From: Saccharospirillaceae bacterium
Lineage (GTDB): Bacteria > Pseudomonadota > Gammaproteobacteria > Pseudomonadales > Oceanobacteraceae
DNA length: 64,000 nt
Assembly (NCBI GenBank): GCA_021208685.1
Contig: JAJOJJ010000027.1
Location: 1-64,000 of the forward strand
Direction of reading: 5' to 3'
Below, piece by piece: positions 9,682 through 18,303 of the stretch (the first letter of the stretch is position 1; the number at the start of each line of letters is the position of its first letter). The translations under genes and the position numbers were made by a program. Under the pieces are notes generated by a model. The model searched no databases. It was not told the DNA's origin and saw only the letters and a list, made by a program, of their open reading frames with translations.

Positions 9682-11156
9682 TGCGGCTGCGCCGGATGAT
9701 GTGGATCGAACCACTGGCTTGTGCCTTCGGCCAGCATCAGCTGTGCAACCTGCGGATGGCTGCGGCGGCTGACTTCAATGCTCTGCAACCGTTTTGGCGC
9801 ACGCAATTCCCACTGTTTTGCGGCCTCTTCGTTGCTGTCAGCCAGGCGTACCAGCGGTTCACCCGCGCTATTCAACCCGACGTCCAGATTCAGGTTCTGC
9901 ACTTCACCACCAGCCAGTTCCAGTCGCAGGTGATAGCGTTCGTGGTGGTTGTGAATATTGTCGAAACCAATATCGCCATCAAAACCCTGCACAATCTGCT
10001 GGGCAAAATACAGCCCCAGACCTTTACCGTTGTGCTCACGCACACGGCGGGTCGAAAAACCCAGCTGAAAAATCTGCTCACGGGATTCATCGCTGATATG
10101 CGGGCCACGGTTATAGATACTCACACATAAACATTGCTGCGCTTCCCACAGGCGGATAGCAATCGGCGCAAAGCGGCTTTTATATTGGCGCTTGGTGGCA
10201 AAAAACTGGGCATTACGCAGCAGGTTTTCCAGTAATAAAACCATATGATTGGCATTGCCCGGCAGCGGGTTACAGGGCTGCAGTTCGATGTGGTACAGGC
10301 CTTCGCTGTCGGTCAGCAATAATGGCGCCGGCTGTTCTGCCAATGTCTGCTGATCGTATAAAAACGCTGGCTGCGGATTACCCTGAGCATCGCACAGCGT
10401 CACCCCCAGATGCAGCATCAGTGTATCCAGTAACGCCCGCTGCGGATCAAAACCGGGCAGCAGTGGTAACTCACTGATGGCACGCCCCTGTAATTCCGCC
10501 TGAAACAGTAATTCTTCACAGCGGCTGACCTGTGCACTGATGTGCAGTGCCATATTGTCGGTGGTGGATAAATCGAGTAAATCCCATAAGTAACGCATAC
10601 CCACCAGCGCCTGCTGATAGAGCATGGCGTTATTACCCCGCTCATCCGGCAGACTGTGACTGGCAGCGTAGGTTAATGCTGACTGTACTTTGTCGAACGA
10701 GATCACACCGTTATGACGCACCTCCGCCGCAATGCTTTTAAAGTGCAGGTATTTTTCATCGTACTCCATATATTCCAGCAATTTATCGCTGATAAAGAGT
10801 TTGAGTTTGTCAGTATGGCTGGCCGACGTCTGTGCCCGCTGCCGTAACTGACGGTTGCTTGTCCATAATTGTTGCAGGCTGGCTTTGACCTTTTTCTGCT
10901 GGCGGGTAAAGTGCCTGAAATCCAGCCAGGCTAATATTAAAAACACAGCAAAAGCCGCCGTAAAATAATTGGGCAGGAATATAAAATCCGGAATATTCAG
11001 GCTGCTGACCAGTGCTGGCGATAACAGCAGTAAGGCGTAAAACAGCAACAATTTGGCTGCCAGCAAAGTACGCCACGGATAACGGATACGGAAGATAAAT
11101 TTATCGCCGTGGTCTTCCGTCTGCAGAGTTTCTTCCGCCCTGTTACTGTCCTTCAT
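9666..11156 (-). CDS. Membrane sensor histidine kinase-like ATPase
   Basis: A 496-aa protein: a basic cytoplasmic N-terminus, two membrane segments (~31-52 and ~58-80), a coiled-coil-like helix (~85-125), a long unassigned middle, and a HATPase domain with an N-box (ENLLRNAQ) and a G-box (GKGLGLYFAQQ). I cannot point to a standard phospho-acceptor H-box, so the acceptor histidine is uncertain. It lies 65 bases downstream of the response regulator on the same strand, an obvious partner. The annotated stop follows QPQWLIS, and a coding-like stretch continues in another frame. A 14-bp direct repeat (GGCCTGAGCCTGTT at 9424 and 11204) flanks the gene. Confidence 0.8.
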   Translation of the reverse strand: MKDSNRAEETLQTEDHGDKFIFRIRYPWRTLLAAKLLLFYALLLLSPALVSSLNIPDFIFLPNYFTAAFAVFLILAWLDFRHFTRQQKKVKASLQQLWTSNRQLRQRAQTSASHTDKLKLFISDKLLEYMEYDEKYLHFKSIAAEVRHNGVISFDKVQSALTYAASHSLPDERGNNAMLYQQALVGMRYLWDLLDLSTTDNMALHISAQVSRCEELLFQAELQGRAISELPLLPGFDPQRALLDTLMLHLGVTLCDAQGNPQPAFLYDQQTLAEQPAPLLLTDSEGLYHIELQPCNPLPGNANHMVLLLENLLRNAQFFATKRQYKSRFAPIAIRLWEAQQCLCVSIYNRGPHISDESREQIFQLGFSTRRVREHNGKGLGLYFAQQIVQGFDGDIGFDNIHNHHERYHLRLELAGGEVQNLNLDVGLNSAGEPLVRLADSNEEAAKQWELRAPKRLQSIEVSRRSHPQVAQLMLAEGTSQWFDPHHPAQPQWLIS

Positions 11157-11221
11157 TGCTGCTCCGTTTATCCGTGTTCAGCGAATAGGTGTGTTTTGCG
11201 GATGGCCTGAGCCTGTTGATT

Positions 11222-12037
11222 TCAGACCGGTGCTTTCCATAAATACGCGCCCTCGGCACCAAAGGTGGCAATACCCTGCCCGGCTTTGCATACATTCATA
11301 AAGGCTTCTTCATCGCCATGGGCCAGCGCCAGCGATTTACGCAGCGTTTTAATATGCTGGCGGTAATTAGCGTAGGAAAACTTTTCCAGATCAGCATCCA
11401 GCCATTCTGCCATTTGCAGCGTGGTGACCGGACGCGGTGATGCTTCTACCAGATAGCGCAGGATTTTGCGCGGCGTTGGCGCCAGAGGCCGCATTTGATT
11501 GGCCGGATTCATTAATTTCTGGCCCTTCCACCACACTTCCCAGCTGACCAGATCGATGCGCAACTCACCGCTCACTAACTGCGATTTTTTATTCGCCGCC
11601 GGGGTCAGGCTCTGGCGCAGCAGGGCTTTCATGCGCCACAGTAAAACCCCTTCGATATTGCGCTGATGCTTGGCAATAAAATCCTGAGTGATGCCCTGCT
11701 CAAAGGCTTTCTGTTCGATTCCGGTGCCGGAGTGCTCAGATAAAAATACAATCGGCAGCGCCGGCCATTTTTTTAACAATGCCCGCGACACACTGAAACC
11801 GCCATCGTCATTACCGTTCAGGCTGGCGTCGAGAATCGCGATGTGCGGTGCATCAGCGGCATCGGTCTGGCTGATACGCGCCAGCGCTGCCTCCGAAAAC
11901 TTAAATACTTCAAGCTTATTGTGTTCGGCAGCCGGGAGATCGGCCTCGGCGCCTGGCGCAAAATCCGTGCGCTCCAGCAGCGTGCGGAATTTATCGATCC
12001 AGTGGCTCTGATCTTCGACCCAGAAAATTTTAATCAT
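11222..12037 (-). CDS. Response regulator with winged-helix output domain
   Basis: A 271-aa protein: a receiver domain (residues ~2-125) with the paired acids VEDQ, the phospho-acceptor D in AILDASLNG and a lysine after IVFLSEHS, then an OmpR/PhoB-type winged helix (~165-262: LAPTPRKILRYLVE ... NYRQHIKTLRKSL). The receiver is atypical, with a long loop before beta strand 2. Two ATGs are adjacent. The second (12037) sits five bases after GGAGG and was chosen over 12040. Downstream on the strand is the kinase. Divergent, 171 bases away, is the membrane/vWA gene pair, its likely target. Confidence 0.85.
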   Translation of the reverse strand: MIKIFWVEDQSHWIDKFRTLLERTDFAPGAEADLPAAEHNKLEVFKFSEAALARISQTDAADAPHIAILDASLNGNDDGGFSVSRALLKKWPALPIVFLSEHSGTGIEQKAFEQGITQDFIAKHQRNIEGVLLWRMKALLRQSLTPAANKKSQLVSGELRIDLVSWEVWWKGQKLMNPANQMRPLAPTPRKILRYLVEASPRPVTTLQMAEWLDADLEKFSYANYRQHIKTLRKSLALAHGDEEAFMNVCKAGQGIATFGAEGAYLWKAPV

Positions 12038-12208
12038 CATGTCCTCCCTGCTGTACCCAGCATACCACCAGCCGCCGCCGGTGCAGACGCCCGCACTCAG
12101 CAGGCGCGACAGAAATCACATTCTGCTCACCGATTTTTCACCGGCATCACGCAATCTCTACCCATCGGCTCTCAGCAGCCACTCTGCAAGCAACATGAGG
12201 ACAGAATC

Positions 12209-13765
12209 ATGAATGACCTACTCACTCTCTGGTCCGCCAACAACGCTGTATCTGCCGCCATCTGGCTGGTGCTGGCGATGACTCTGCTGTATTTCGGACG
12301 CTCCCCGGCGCACCGCATTCTGCTCAGCACGGGTCAGAGCCTGCGGCATATGCTGCGCATGGCCAGCCGCGCACTGAGTCAACAGGAACGCCAGCTGGGC
12401 AAGCGTAACCGCGAAGTATTACTGGCCGCCGCACGCAACGATGCCGAACGCCGTATTGAGCGCGAATTTACCCGCATCCAGACGCTGGTAGCGCGCGATT
12501 TATCCGGCTACCCGGCACTGCACCGCCAGATCAGCACCGCCATCGACAATGTCGAAAACGGCTACCGTGAATCCGGCAACAGCGCCCCCCTGCCACCGGC
12601 CTGGGGTGAGGTGGTGAATACCATGGCCGCCCTGCCCAGCCATGGCGATCCGGCGGTTGCCAAGATCCTCAGCAATATAAAAGACGCAGTGCACGACACC
12701 CATAAAGAAACCCTGAAAACCTGGCAGGCCAGCGCCGGTCAGCGCCATAAACTGCTGGCGAAAATGCAGCCGGAATGGCGCACACTGAACGGTAAAATGG
12801 ACGAAGTGGCACGCACGATCGACAACCTCGATAACCGTACCCACCAGCTCGATCAGCAGATGCAGCACTATGAAGAAGTGCGCCGTGGTGAAGATGCCGC
12901 AGTACGCAGCTTAACGTCCAGCTCGCTGACCCAGTTCTTTATTGCCGGCTTAGTGCTGACCATTGCCCTGCTCGGCGGCCTGATCAACTTCCAGCTGATC
13001 GCCATGCCGATGTCGGAAATGGTGGGCGGAACCAGCTATATCGGTGGCGTCAAAACCTCAGATATTGCCGCGCTGGTGATCATTCTGATTGAGATTGCGA
13101 TGGGCCTGTTTTTACTGGAATCACTGCGCATTACCCGTCTGTTTCCGGTCATCAGCAGCATGGATGATCAGATGCGCCGCCGCATGGTGATGATCAGCCT
13201 CAGCATCCTGTGCATTCTGGCCGGTATCGAAGCCTCACTGGCCTATATGCGGGATCTGCTGGCGCTGGATAAAGAAGCCTTGCAGCAATCACTGAGCATG
13301 GCCGCGAATGCCTCCGGCGTAGCGGCCAGCAATGCGGAATTCCGCTGGATTCCATCCATCGGACAAATGGTGATGGGCTTTATCCTGCCGTTTGCGCTGG
13401 CTTTTATCGCCATCCCGCTGGAGTCCTTTATTCACTCGCTGCGCACCGTGCTGGGTCTGGCGCTGGTCGCGGTGATCCGTCTGGCCGCCATTGCTGCCCG
13501 TCTGCTCGGCAACCTGGCCGGTGACAGCGCCACCCTGATGACCCACGCCTACGACCTGCTGATCATGCTGCCGTTAAGCATCGAACGCCTGCTCAGCCGT
13601 CAGCGCGAACCCGCACCGACCGTACAGTTTGACGATACACAATCCACCGACGAGCTGGCCGACGCCATCCCGGATGTGGAAGAGGAAGAAAAGCGCAGCC
13701 GTAAAAGCCGCAGCAAAAACAACAGCAACAGCAACAGCGGCGACGCGGCTGCAGCCGCCGCCTGA
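12209..13765 (+). CDS. Polytopic membrane protein with large coiled-coil domain, unknown function
   Basis: A 518-aa protein: one N-terminal membrane segment (~12-30), a ~210-residue charged helical region with coiled-coil character (~45-245: QQERQLGKRNRE, NLDNRTHQLDQQMQHYEE), then about five membrane segments (~250-445). The cytoplasmic tail is first acidic, then Lys/Arg/Ser/Asn-rich and ends in a run of alanines. The ATG at 12209 has GAGGA eight bases upstream. The longer open frame to 11843 lies over the divergent regulator. It is followed 18 bases later by a vWA lipoprotein, suggesting one operon. I do not recognise the family. Confidence 0.75.
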   Translation: MNDLLTLWSANNAVSAAIWLVLAMTLLYFGRSPAHRILLSTGQSLRHMLRMASRALSQQERQLGKRNREVLLAAARNDAERRIEREFTRIQTLVARDLSGYPALHRQISTAIDNVENGYRESGNSAPLPPAWGEVVNTMAALPSHGDPAVAKILSNIKDAVHDTHKETLKTWQASAGQRHKLLAKMQPEWRTLNGKMDEVARTIDNLDNRTHQLDQQMQHYEEVRRGEDAAVRSLTSSSLTQFFIAGLVLTIALLGGLINFQLIAMPMSEMVGGTSYIGGVKTSDIAALVIILIEIAMGLFLLESLRITRLFPVISSMDDQMRRRMVMISLSILCILAGIEASLAYMRDLLALDKEALQQSLSMAANASGVAASNAEFRWIPSIGQMVMGFILPFALAFIAIPLESFIHSLRTVLGLALVAVIRLAAIAARLLGNLAGDSATLMTHAYDLLIMLPLSIERLLSRQREPAPTVQFDDTQSTDELADAIPDVEEEEKRSRKSRSKNNSNSNSGDAAAAAA

Positions 13766-13783
13766 ATCAGAGGAGTGACAATC

Positions 13784-14449
13784 ATGAATACCTTCAAACG
13801 CTTGGTTGCCACCGCCGCCCTGCCGCTGAGCTTACTGCTCAGCGGCTGCGGCGAGCAGACACCACCCAATAAAGCGGTCTATCTGCTGATCGACACTTCG
13901 GGCACCTACACCCAGGAGCTGAACAAAGCACAGGCCATCCTCAACTACCTGCTGGCCAACCTCGACAGTGGCGATTCCATTGCCGTGGCCCGTATCGACA
14001 GTGGCAGTTTCAGCGAGAAAGACATCATCGCCAAAACCACCTTCGATATGCGCCCCAGCACCGCCAACGATCAGAAACGGCAGTTCAAGCAGGCCATGGA
14101 TGAATTCGCCGCCACCCTGAAAAAAGGCAGCGCCAATACTGACATCACCGGCGGTGTGCTGCAGGCCACGCAATATCTGAACGAAACCGGTGCCGGTCAT
14201 AAATACGTCTTTATTTTTTCCGACTTAGAAGAGGATTTACCCCATGATCACATTAGAGACTTTCCAATTAGTCTGGATAACATTCACGTGGTTGCTCTCA
14301 ATGTCACTAAGCTGCGCAGCGATAACATTGACCCGCGGGACTACCTCAACCGACTCGCAAACTGGCAGCACAGAGTTGTAGAAGGTGGTGGTGACTGGCG
14401 TGTGATTAACGATCTGGAGCGGATGGATAAGCTGATCGTCGCCAACTGA
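13784..14449 (+). CDS. von Willebrand factor A-domain lipoprotein
   Basis: A 221-aa protein with a lipoprotein signal (LLLSGCG, lipidated Cys ~24) and a vWA fold: VYLLIDTSGTY carries the metal-ion-dependent adhesion motif in the form D-T-S-G-T (Thr in place of the usual last Ser), with TDITGGV and YVFIFSDLEED as the further metal-site strands. It probably binds a divalent cation and a protein partner in the periplasm. AGAGGAG lies nine bases before the ATG. It is co-transcribed with the preceding coiled-coil membrane protein and ends in a terminator. Confidence 0.82.
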   Translation: MNTFKRLVATAALPLSLLLSGCGEQTPPNKAVYLLIDTSGTYTQELNKAQAILNYLLANLDSGDSIAVARIDSGSFSEKDIIAKTTFDMRPSTANDQKRQFKQAMDEFAATLKKGSANTDITGGVLQATQYLNETGAGHKYVFIFSDLEEDLPHDHIRDFPISLDNIHVVALNVTKLRSDNIDPRDYLNRLANWQHRVVEGGGDWRVINDLERMDKLIVAN

Positions 14450-14485
14450 TGACATGGTTAAGAACGTCGGTAAATCCTCTCTCTT

Positions 14486-14510
14486 GCCGGTGCTCAGCGC
14501 CGGCTTTTTT
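14486..14510 (+). terminator. Rho-independent terminator after the vWA gene
   Basis: Stem GCCGG (14486-14490) pairs with CCGGC (14500-14504) around a 9-base loop, followed by six T. Confidence 0.85.
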
Positions 14511-14580
14511 ATCGGCCCTGTCTCTGCCTCCGGCGTCGCTGCTGTTATGATCGGCACCCGGCCACGCAACGAAAAAAACC

Positions 14581-15378
14581 ATGAGCACCAAAGATACCGA
14601 TACCCGCCCCGACCGCAATTTTGACGATCTGGCCGCACGTTTTGCCCGCACCATTTACGCCACCCCCAGAGGTCAGTTGCGTTTAATGGCGTTACGCGCC
14701 GATTTTGCCGATCTGAATATTCCGCTGCACAACGCCAGCGTACTGGATATCGGTGGCGGTCAGGGGCAGTTCAGCCTGGAGCTGGCACAACAGGGAGCGC
14801 TGGTCAGTCTCTGTGACATCTCGGCTGAAATGTTGCAGCTGGCGCGTGATCAGTTCGCCGCTCAGCAGCTGCCGTTGACGGCAAAACACTGCGGCCTGCA
14901 GGACGTTGCCACAGAATTTCCGCAACCATTTGATATTGTGCTTAATCATGCAGTACTGGAGTGGCTGGAAGACCCCTTTGCTGCACTGCCATTACTCGCA
15001 GAGCGGGTAAAACCCGACGGCTGGCTGTCGCTGATGTTTTATAACCTGCACGGCCACCAATTCCGCCAGTTAATGAATGGCCGCACCCATGCACCGCAAT
15101 CGGCCAACCCGCGTCTGCGCGACGAAGGCAACGCACCGCAACACCCGCTCGACCCGGATGCCATCGAACAGGCACTCAATACCCTCGGTTTTCATGTTGA
15201 ACGCTGGCGCGGTATCCGTTGTGTGCACGATCATATGCATCAGAAAATCCGTGACCGTATTGGTCAGGATGCGGTGAATAAAGCCGATCTGGAATTCGGA
15301 ATTCAGCAACCGTACCGGCAGTTCGGTCGCTACGTGCATTTTCTGGCGCGTAAACAGCCGCCTTCCGTCAGCGCGTAG
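14581..15378 (+). CDS. cmoM: tRNA 5-carboxymethoxyuridine methyltransferase
   Basis: A 265-aa SAM-dependent methyltransferase that matches Escherichia coli CmoM (formerly SmtA): DRNFDDLAARFARTIY at the start, the SAM motif LDIGGGQGQF, LNHAVLEWLEDP, LSLMFYNLHG and the terminal GRYVHFLARK. CmoM methylates cmo5U34 of certain tRNAs to mcmo5U34. The E. coli protein begins almost directly at DRNFDD; here the N-terminus is about 11 residues longer. The inverted-repeat element begins 20 bases after its stop. Confidence 0.92.
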   Translation: MSTKDTDTRPDRNFDDLAARFARTIYATPRGQLRLMALRADFADLNIPLHNASVLDIGGGQGQFSLELAQQGALVSLCDISAEMLQLARDQFAAQQLPLTAKHCGLQDVATEFPQPFDIVLNHAVLEWLEDPFAALPLLAERVKPDGWLSLMFYNLHGHQFRQLMNGRTHAPQSANPRLRDEGNAPQHPLDPDAIEQALNTLGFHVERWRGIRCVHDHMHQKIRDRIGQDAVNKADLEFGIQQPYRQFGRYVHFLARKQPPSVSA

Positions 15379-15397
15379 CGTCCTGCAGCAGACGTAT

Positions 15398-15665
15398 TAG
15401 GGCCTGTCGACACTAATTAAACAGGCCTGTTATTGGCTAAAAACTCCTCAGACAAGGCGCTGAGAGTGTGGCCTAACGGGTTAAGCGAACGAACAGCAAC
15501 GCAGGATGAGGGATTTTTAGCCATAACCCTTCGGGCTGAGGCCAGTTTTCCTCATTAACGTCGTCGTTCGTCATTCATTTAGCCCGCTAATATCACTCCT
15601 CTCTCCTTGTTCTGAGAAAAACTGGCTCTCAGCAGGCCGGATTTACTTAGTGTCGACAGGCCCTA
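15398..15665. mobile_element. MITE-like inverted-repeat element, copy 1 (268 bp)
   Basis: The ends are a perfect 19-bp inverted repeat (TAGGGCCTGTCGACACTAA at 15398 and its complement ending at 15665). Longer imperfect arms of roughly 70 bp follow, including ...CAAGGCGCTGAGAGTG... and its counterpart near the right end. The middle differs from copy 2 and encodes nothing. A TA dinucleotide at each edge could be the target duplication. The right end supplies the stop codon of the neighbouring binding-protein gene. Confidence 0.9.
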
Positions 15666-16386
15666 GCTCAAGCCCCTTCGGGTGTGTGCGGTTAACGTAC
15701 AGGACATGCGGAAAGGTAGCGATAATGCTGTCTGAAAACTGGAGCTGCTCCCTGCCCAGATTGTGCAGCTCTGCGTAATACCAACCGGTATCCTCAATAG
15801 AAAGCACATAATCTACCCGTCCTTCTGCCAGCATCCGGATTCCCTGCTCAATGCTGTCTACGAACACCATATTCATACCAGCTTTCACAAAAGGCGTGAC
15901 ATAAGCACTGCTGTAATCGGAGCGAATTGTGGCAAGGGTGTTATCCCGCAGTTCACTTAAGGCCTGCCAGGAAAACTCTCCGGTTTTGCGCTGGCGGAAT
16001 AACCCCATACGAATAGCCGCAGGCGCAACAATGACCACCTCCACATGAGAGCTGCCTGTTTTGGGAGGAAAAAAACTTGCCAGCCAATGACCGCTCTGAT
16101 TGATCACCATTGGCACACGAGCCGGGGGCAAAAACTCAGCATGTGCATTCCAGCCGTGAGACTGCAAAATGCGGTTAAGCATAACGAAAGACACACCATT
16201 TCCGGCACTAGCGGAACTGGTAAAGGGTGGATACTCAATAGCCAATACCTGAATACGGGTTACTGCATCATTAATAATAGTTTTGTCTTTATATGTACCA
16301 TCTGAGCCATTAACAGGAAGCGCCGTCACCAGCAATCCGGCAATAAATGCCAGCGACCGTATCAGCCCTCTTGTGGTAAAGCACAT
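15643..16386 (-). pseudogene. Periplasmic substrate-binding-like protein truncated by the inverted-repeat element
   Basis: The frame encodes 247 aa with a signal peptide and a type II solute-binding fold (VLAIEYPPFTSS..., GVSFVMLNRILQSHGW, LRDNTLATIRSDYSS, LAEGRVDYVLSIEDT), as in polar-amino-acid binding or TIGR02285-like proteins. The natural sequence ends around VNRTHPKG. The last residues ELGPVDTK and the stop are encoded by the inverted-repeat element, so the final helices of the fold (some 30 residues or more by family comparison) are missing. GGAGAG precedes the ATG. The remnant could still be made, but probably folds poorly. Confidence 0.75.
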
Positions 16387-16517
16387 AGAACTCTCCGTAA
16401 GGCAAACCTGCAGATATCAAACACGAATGGCATACACGTTAAACCGACTGACGCTAATTGCACTTGAACTTCAGTCTGCGTCTAATAGACACTGATTTCA
16501 ATAATCGCGAATTAATA

Positions 16518-17048
16518 ATGAAACTATTAGTCAGCGCCTGCCTGATGGGCCAGCCCGTACGCTATGATGGCCGCGCCAACGACGATAAGACCGACAATTT
16601 CCGCCACCAGTTACAGCGCTGGCAAAAGGCGGGAATTCTGATTCCTGTTTGTCCTGAAGTCGCCGGAGGTTTGCCGACGCCACGTCCGGCAGCGGAAATA
16701 ATACAGGGCGATGGCTCGGCGGTATTGCAAGGCAAGGCGCGCATTATTTCTCGCAGTGCAGAAGACTTTACCCGGGAATTTATCAGCGGGGCCCAACAGG
16801 CACTGACCTGCGCGCAACACAACGGGGTGGTGGCGGCATTGCTGGCGGCACGCTCTCCGTCCTGTGGCAGTGATGGTATTTATAACGGCGAGTTTAATGC
16901 CACGCTGCGTCAAGGCATGGGAGTGACCGCAGCCCTGCTCAGTGAACATGGCATTCCCTGCTTCAGCCTTGAAAGATTTTCTGAATTACTGCAATGGCTC
17001 AGACAGCAGCATCCAATGTTTGCCCGGCAATTTATTGATGAATCATAA
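16518..17048 (+). CDS. DUF523 family protein
   Basis: A 176-aa protein with all DUF523 landmarks: KLLVSACLMGQPVRYDG at the N-terminus, VCPEVAGGLPTPRPAAEI, and AARSPSCGSDGIYNG. The conserved cysteines (in SACL, VCPE and PSCG) suggest metal or redox chemistry, but the function is unknown. The upstream frame to 16458 lacks family similarity, so the ATG at 16518 was taken. Confidence 0.88.
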   Translation: MKLLVSACLMGQPVRYDGRANDDKTDNFRHQLQRWQKAGILIPVCPEVAGGLPTPRPAAEIIQGDGSAVLQGKARIISRSAEDFTREFISGAQQALTCAQHNGVVAALLAARSPSCGSDGIYNGEFNATLRQGMGVTAALLSEHGIPCFSLERFSELLQWLRQQHPMFARQFIDES

Positions 17049-17060
17049 GGCCATCTCACT

Positions 17061-17489
17061 ATGCCCCGCTTAATTACTTCGCGCGTGTCTCTCCGGCCAG
17101 CACTTGTCTGCTTTCTGTTGTTATCTGCAGCATTTCCCGCTCAGGCCTTTTTTAATACCCAGCTTTATCAGGCAGGCCAAGACAGCCAGGGCCTGCGTTT
17201 TGGCTGGCATAATGAAAACCCGGATTTTTTCTGGCGCACGTATGTCGGCCTGCAACAGGATGCCCGCTACGCCGGTGATTATTATCCCTCTGTGGGAGCA
17301 GACTGGGTAATTCCTGTATCAGGTACGCTGTCGACCTTATTTATTGGCCCAAGGCTGCAGTTTGATGCGGATAACGCCGCAGGCATTCATGCCGGACTGA
17401 CACTGTTTAAAGTGATTGAGCTGGGTTGGCAACGAGATGTGGAAAACCGCAAAACACAGATGTATGCCGGATTAAACTGGAGTTTTTAA
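17061..17489 (+). CDS. Small exported, probably outer-membrane beta-barrel protein
   Basis: A 142-aa protein with a cleavable signal peptide ending in AQA (~30) and a mature part of alternating polar/aromatic strands closing with MYAGLNWSF, the terminal aromatic typical of outer-membrane barrels. The size fits an eight-stranded barrel or part of one. No family recognised. It starts 13 bases after DUF523 and may be co-transcribed with it. Confidence 0.6.
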   Translation: MPRLITSRVSLRPALVCFLLLSAAFPAQAFFNTQLYQAGQDSQGLRFGWHNENPDFFWRTYVGLQQDARYAGDYYPSVGADWVIPVSGTLSTLFIGPRLQFDADNAAGIHAGLTLFKVIELGWQRDVENRKTQMYAGLNWSF

Positions 17490-17593
17490 GCATTACAGCT
17501 CAAGCAGCAATTTGGGATGCGTGACGTTAATTAATTGCGGATATTTCGGACGCCGGATGTCGGACTTCAGACTTCGGACGAAGCGTTAAGAAA

Positions 17594-17670
17594 TGGCGCG
17601 CTCGGGAGGATTCGAACCTCCGACCGCCTGGTTCGTAGCCAGGTACTCTATCCAGCTGAGCTACGAGCGC
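17594..17670 (-). tRNA. tRNA-Arg (anticodon ACG)
   Basis: On the minus strand the 7-bp acceptor stem GCGCTCG/CGAGCGC, D-arm, anticodon loop CTACGAA, T-arm (GGTTCGAATCC) and an encoded CCA are all present. A34 would be edited to inosine, reading CGU/CGC/CGA. Confidence 0.96.
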
Positions 17671-17748
17671 GCATCGTGGGGCGCGTATTATAGGGAGCCA
17701 GTGCTAACTGTCAACGCTTTTAATACACATCTGCGGGAGCAGAAAACG

Positions 17749-17838
17749 TGGCGGAGAGAGAGGGATTCGAACCCTCGATAGGGGTAAACCTATACACCCT
17801 TAGCAGGGGTGCGCCTTCAGCCACTCGGCCATCTCTCC
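17749..17838 (-). tRNA. tRNA-Ser (anticodon GCT)
   Basis: On the minus strand the acceptor GGAGAGA/TCTCTCC, a long variable arm (GTATAGGTTTACCCCTAT region), anticodon loop with GCT and an encoded CCA identify a class II serine tRNA reading AGC/AGU. Its position after csrA matches the Pseudomonas order. Confidence 0.96.
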
Positions 17839-17906
17839 AGTTCACGGCGCGCATGATACCACGTTCCCGCAAAAATCAAAGGAAAAATTTTAACAAAATT
17901 AAGGCG

Positions 17907-18113
17907 TTAGTAATTCCCGTGACTTTCGTCGTGACCTTCATCACCATCTTTCTCGCGCTGGATGCGCTGGTAAATCTCTTCACGGTGTACGGCTACTTCT
18001 TTTGGTGCGTTAACACCAATGCGTACCTGATTTCCTTTAACGCCTAAGACAGTCACGGTAACTTCGTCACCAACCATCAAAGTTTCGCCTACGCGACGGG
18101 TTAAAATAAGCAT
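17907..18113 (-). CDS. csrA: Carbon storage regulator CsrA
   Basis: A 68-aa RNA-binding global regulator that represses or stabilises mRNAs by binding ANGGA motifs near ribosome sites. The core [18 protein letters not shown] ... [22 protein letters not shown] is intact, including R44 and the VHREE segment of the RNA-binding face. The true start is the ATG at 18113, not the longer frame. Its own ribosome site lies in a small palindrome, AGGAGAACTCCT, directly before the ATG, a layout that could allow self-binding. It is downstream of lysC. Confidence 0.97.
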   Translation of the reverse strand: MLILTRRVGETLMVGDEVTVTVLGVKGNQVRIGVNAPKEVAVHREEIYQRIQREKDGDEGHDESHGNY

Positions 18114-18250
18114 AGGAGTTCTCCTGACATTCCTGTTCGGTTCTAGGGTGCTTTGGCGGTTAAGCCGGGTTCTCACGTTCCAATGCTCAGTATTGACCAC
18201 AATGGTCAGAATTGAAGCCAAGGAAAGACGTTATTGAGAACATTTAGTTA

Positions 18251-18283
18251 TTAGGAAACGCTCAGTCATTGACCGTTTCCTAA
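18251..18283. other. Perfect 10-bp stem between lysC and csrA
   Basis: TTAGGAAACG at 18251-18260 pairs with CGTTTCCTAA at 18274-18283 around a 13-base loop. No T-run follows on either strand, so it is not a standard terminator. It lies in the lysC-csrA intergenic region and could be a processing, attenuation or protein-binding element. Confidence 0.75.
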
Positions 18284-18303
18284 TGGGGACGGAAGGACGG
18301 AGG

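Noticed and set aside
11843..12208. N-terminal extension of the coiled-coil membrane protein frame
   Set aside because: It lies over the divergent response regulator, has no membrane or coiled-coil character, and the ATG at 12209 has a clear ribosome site.
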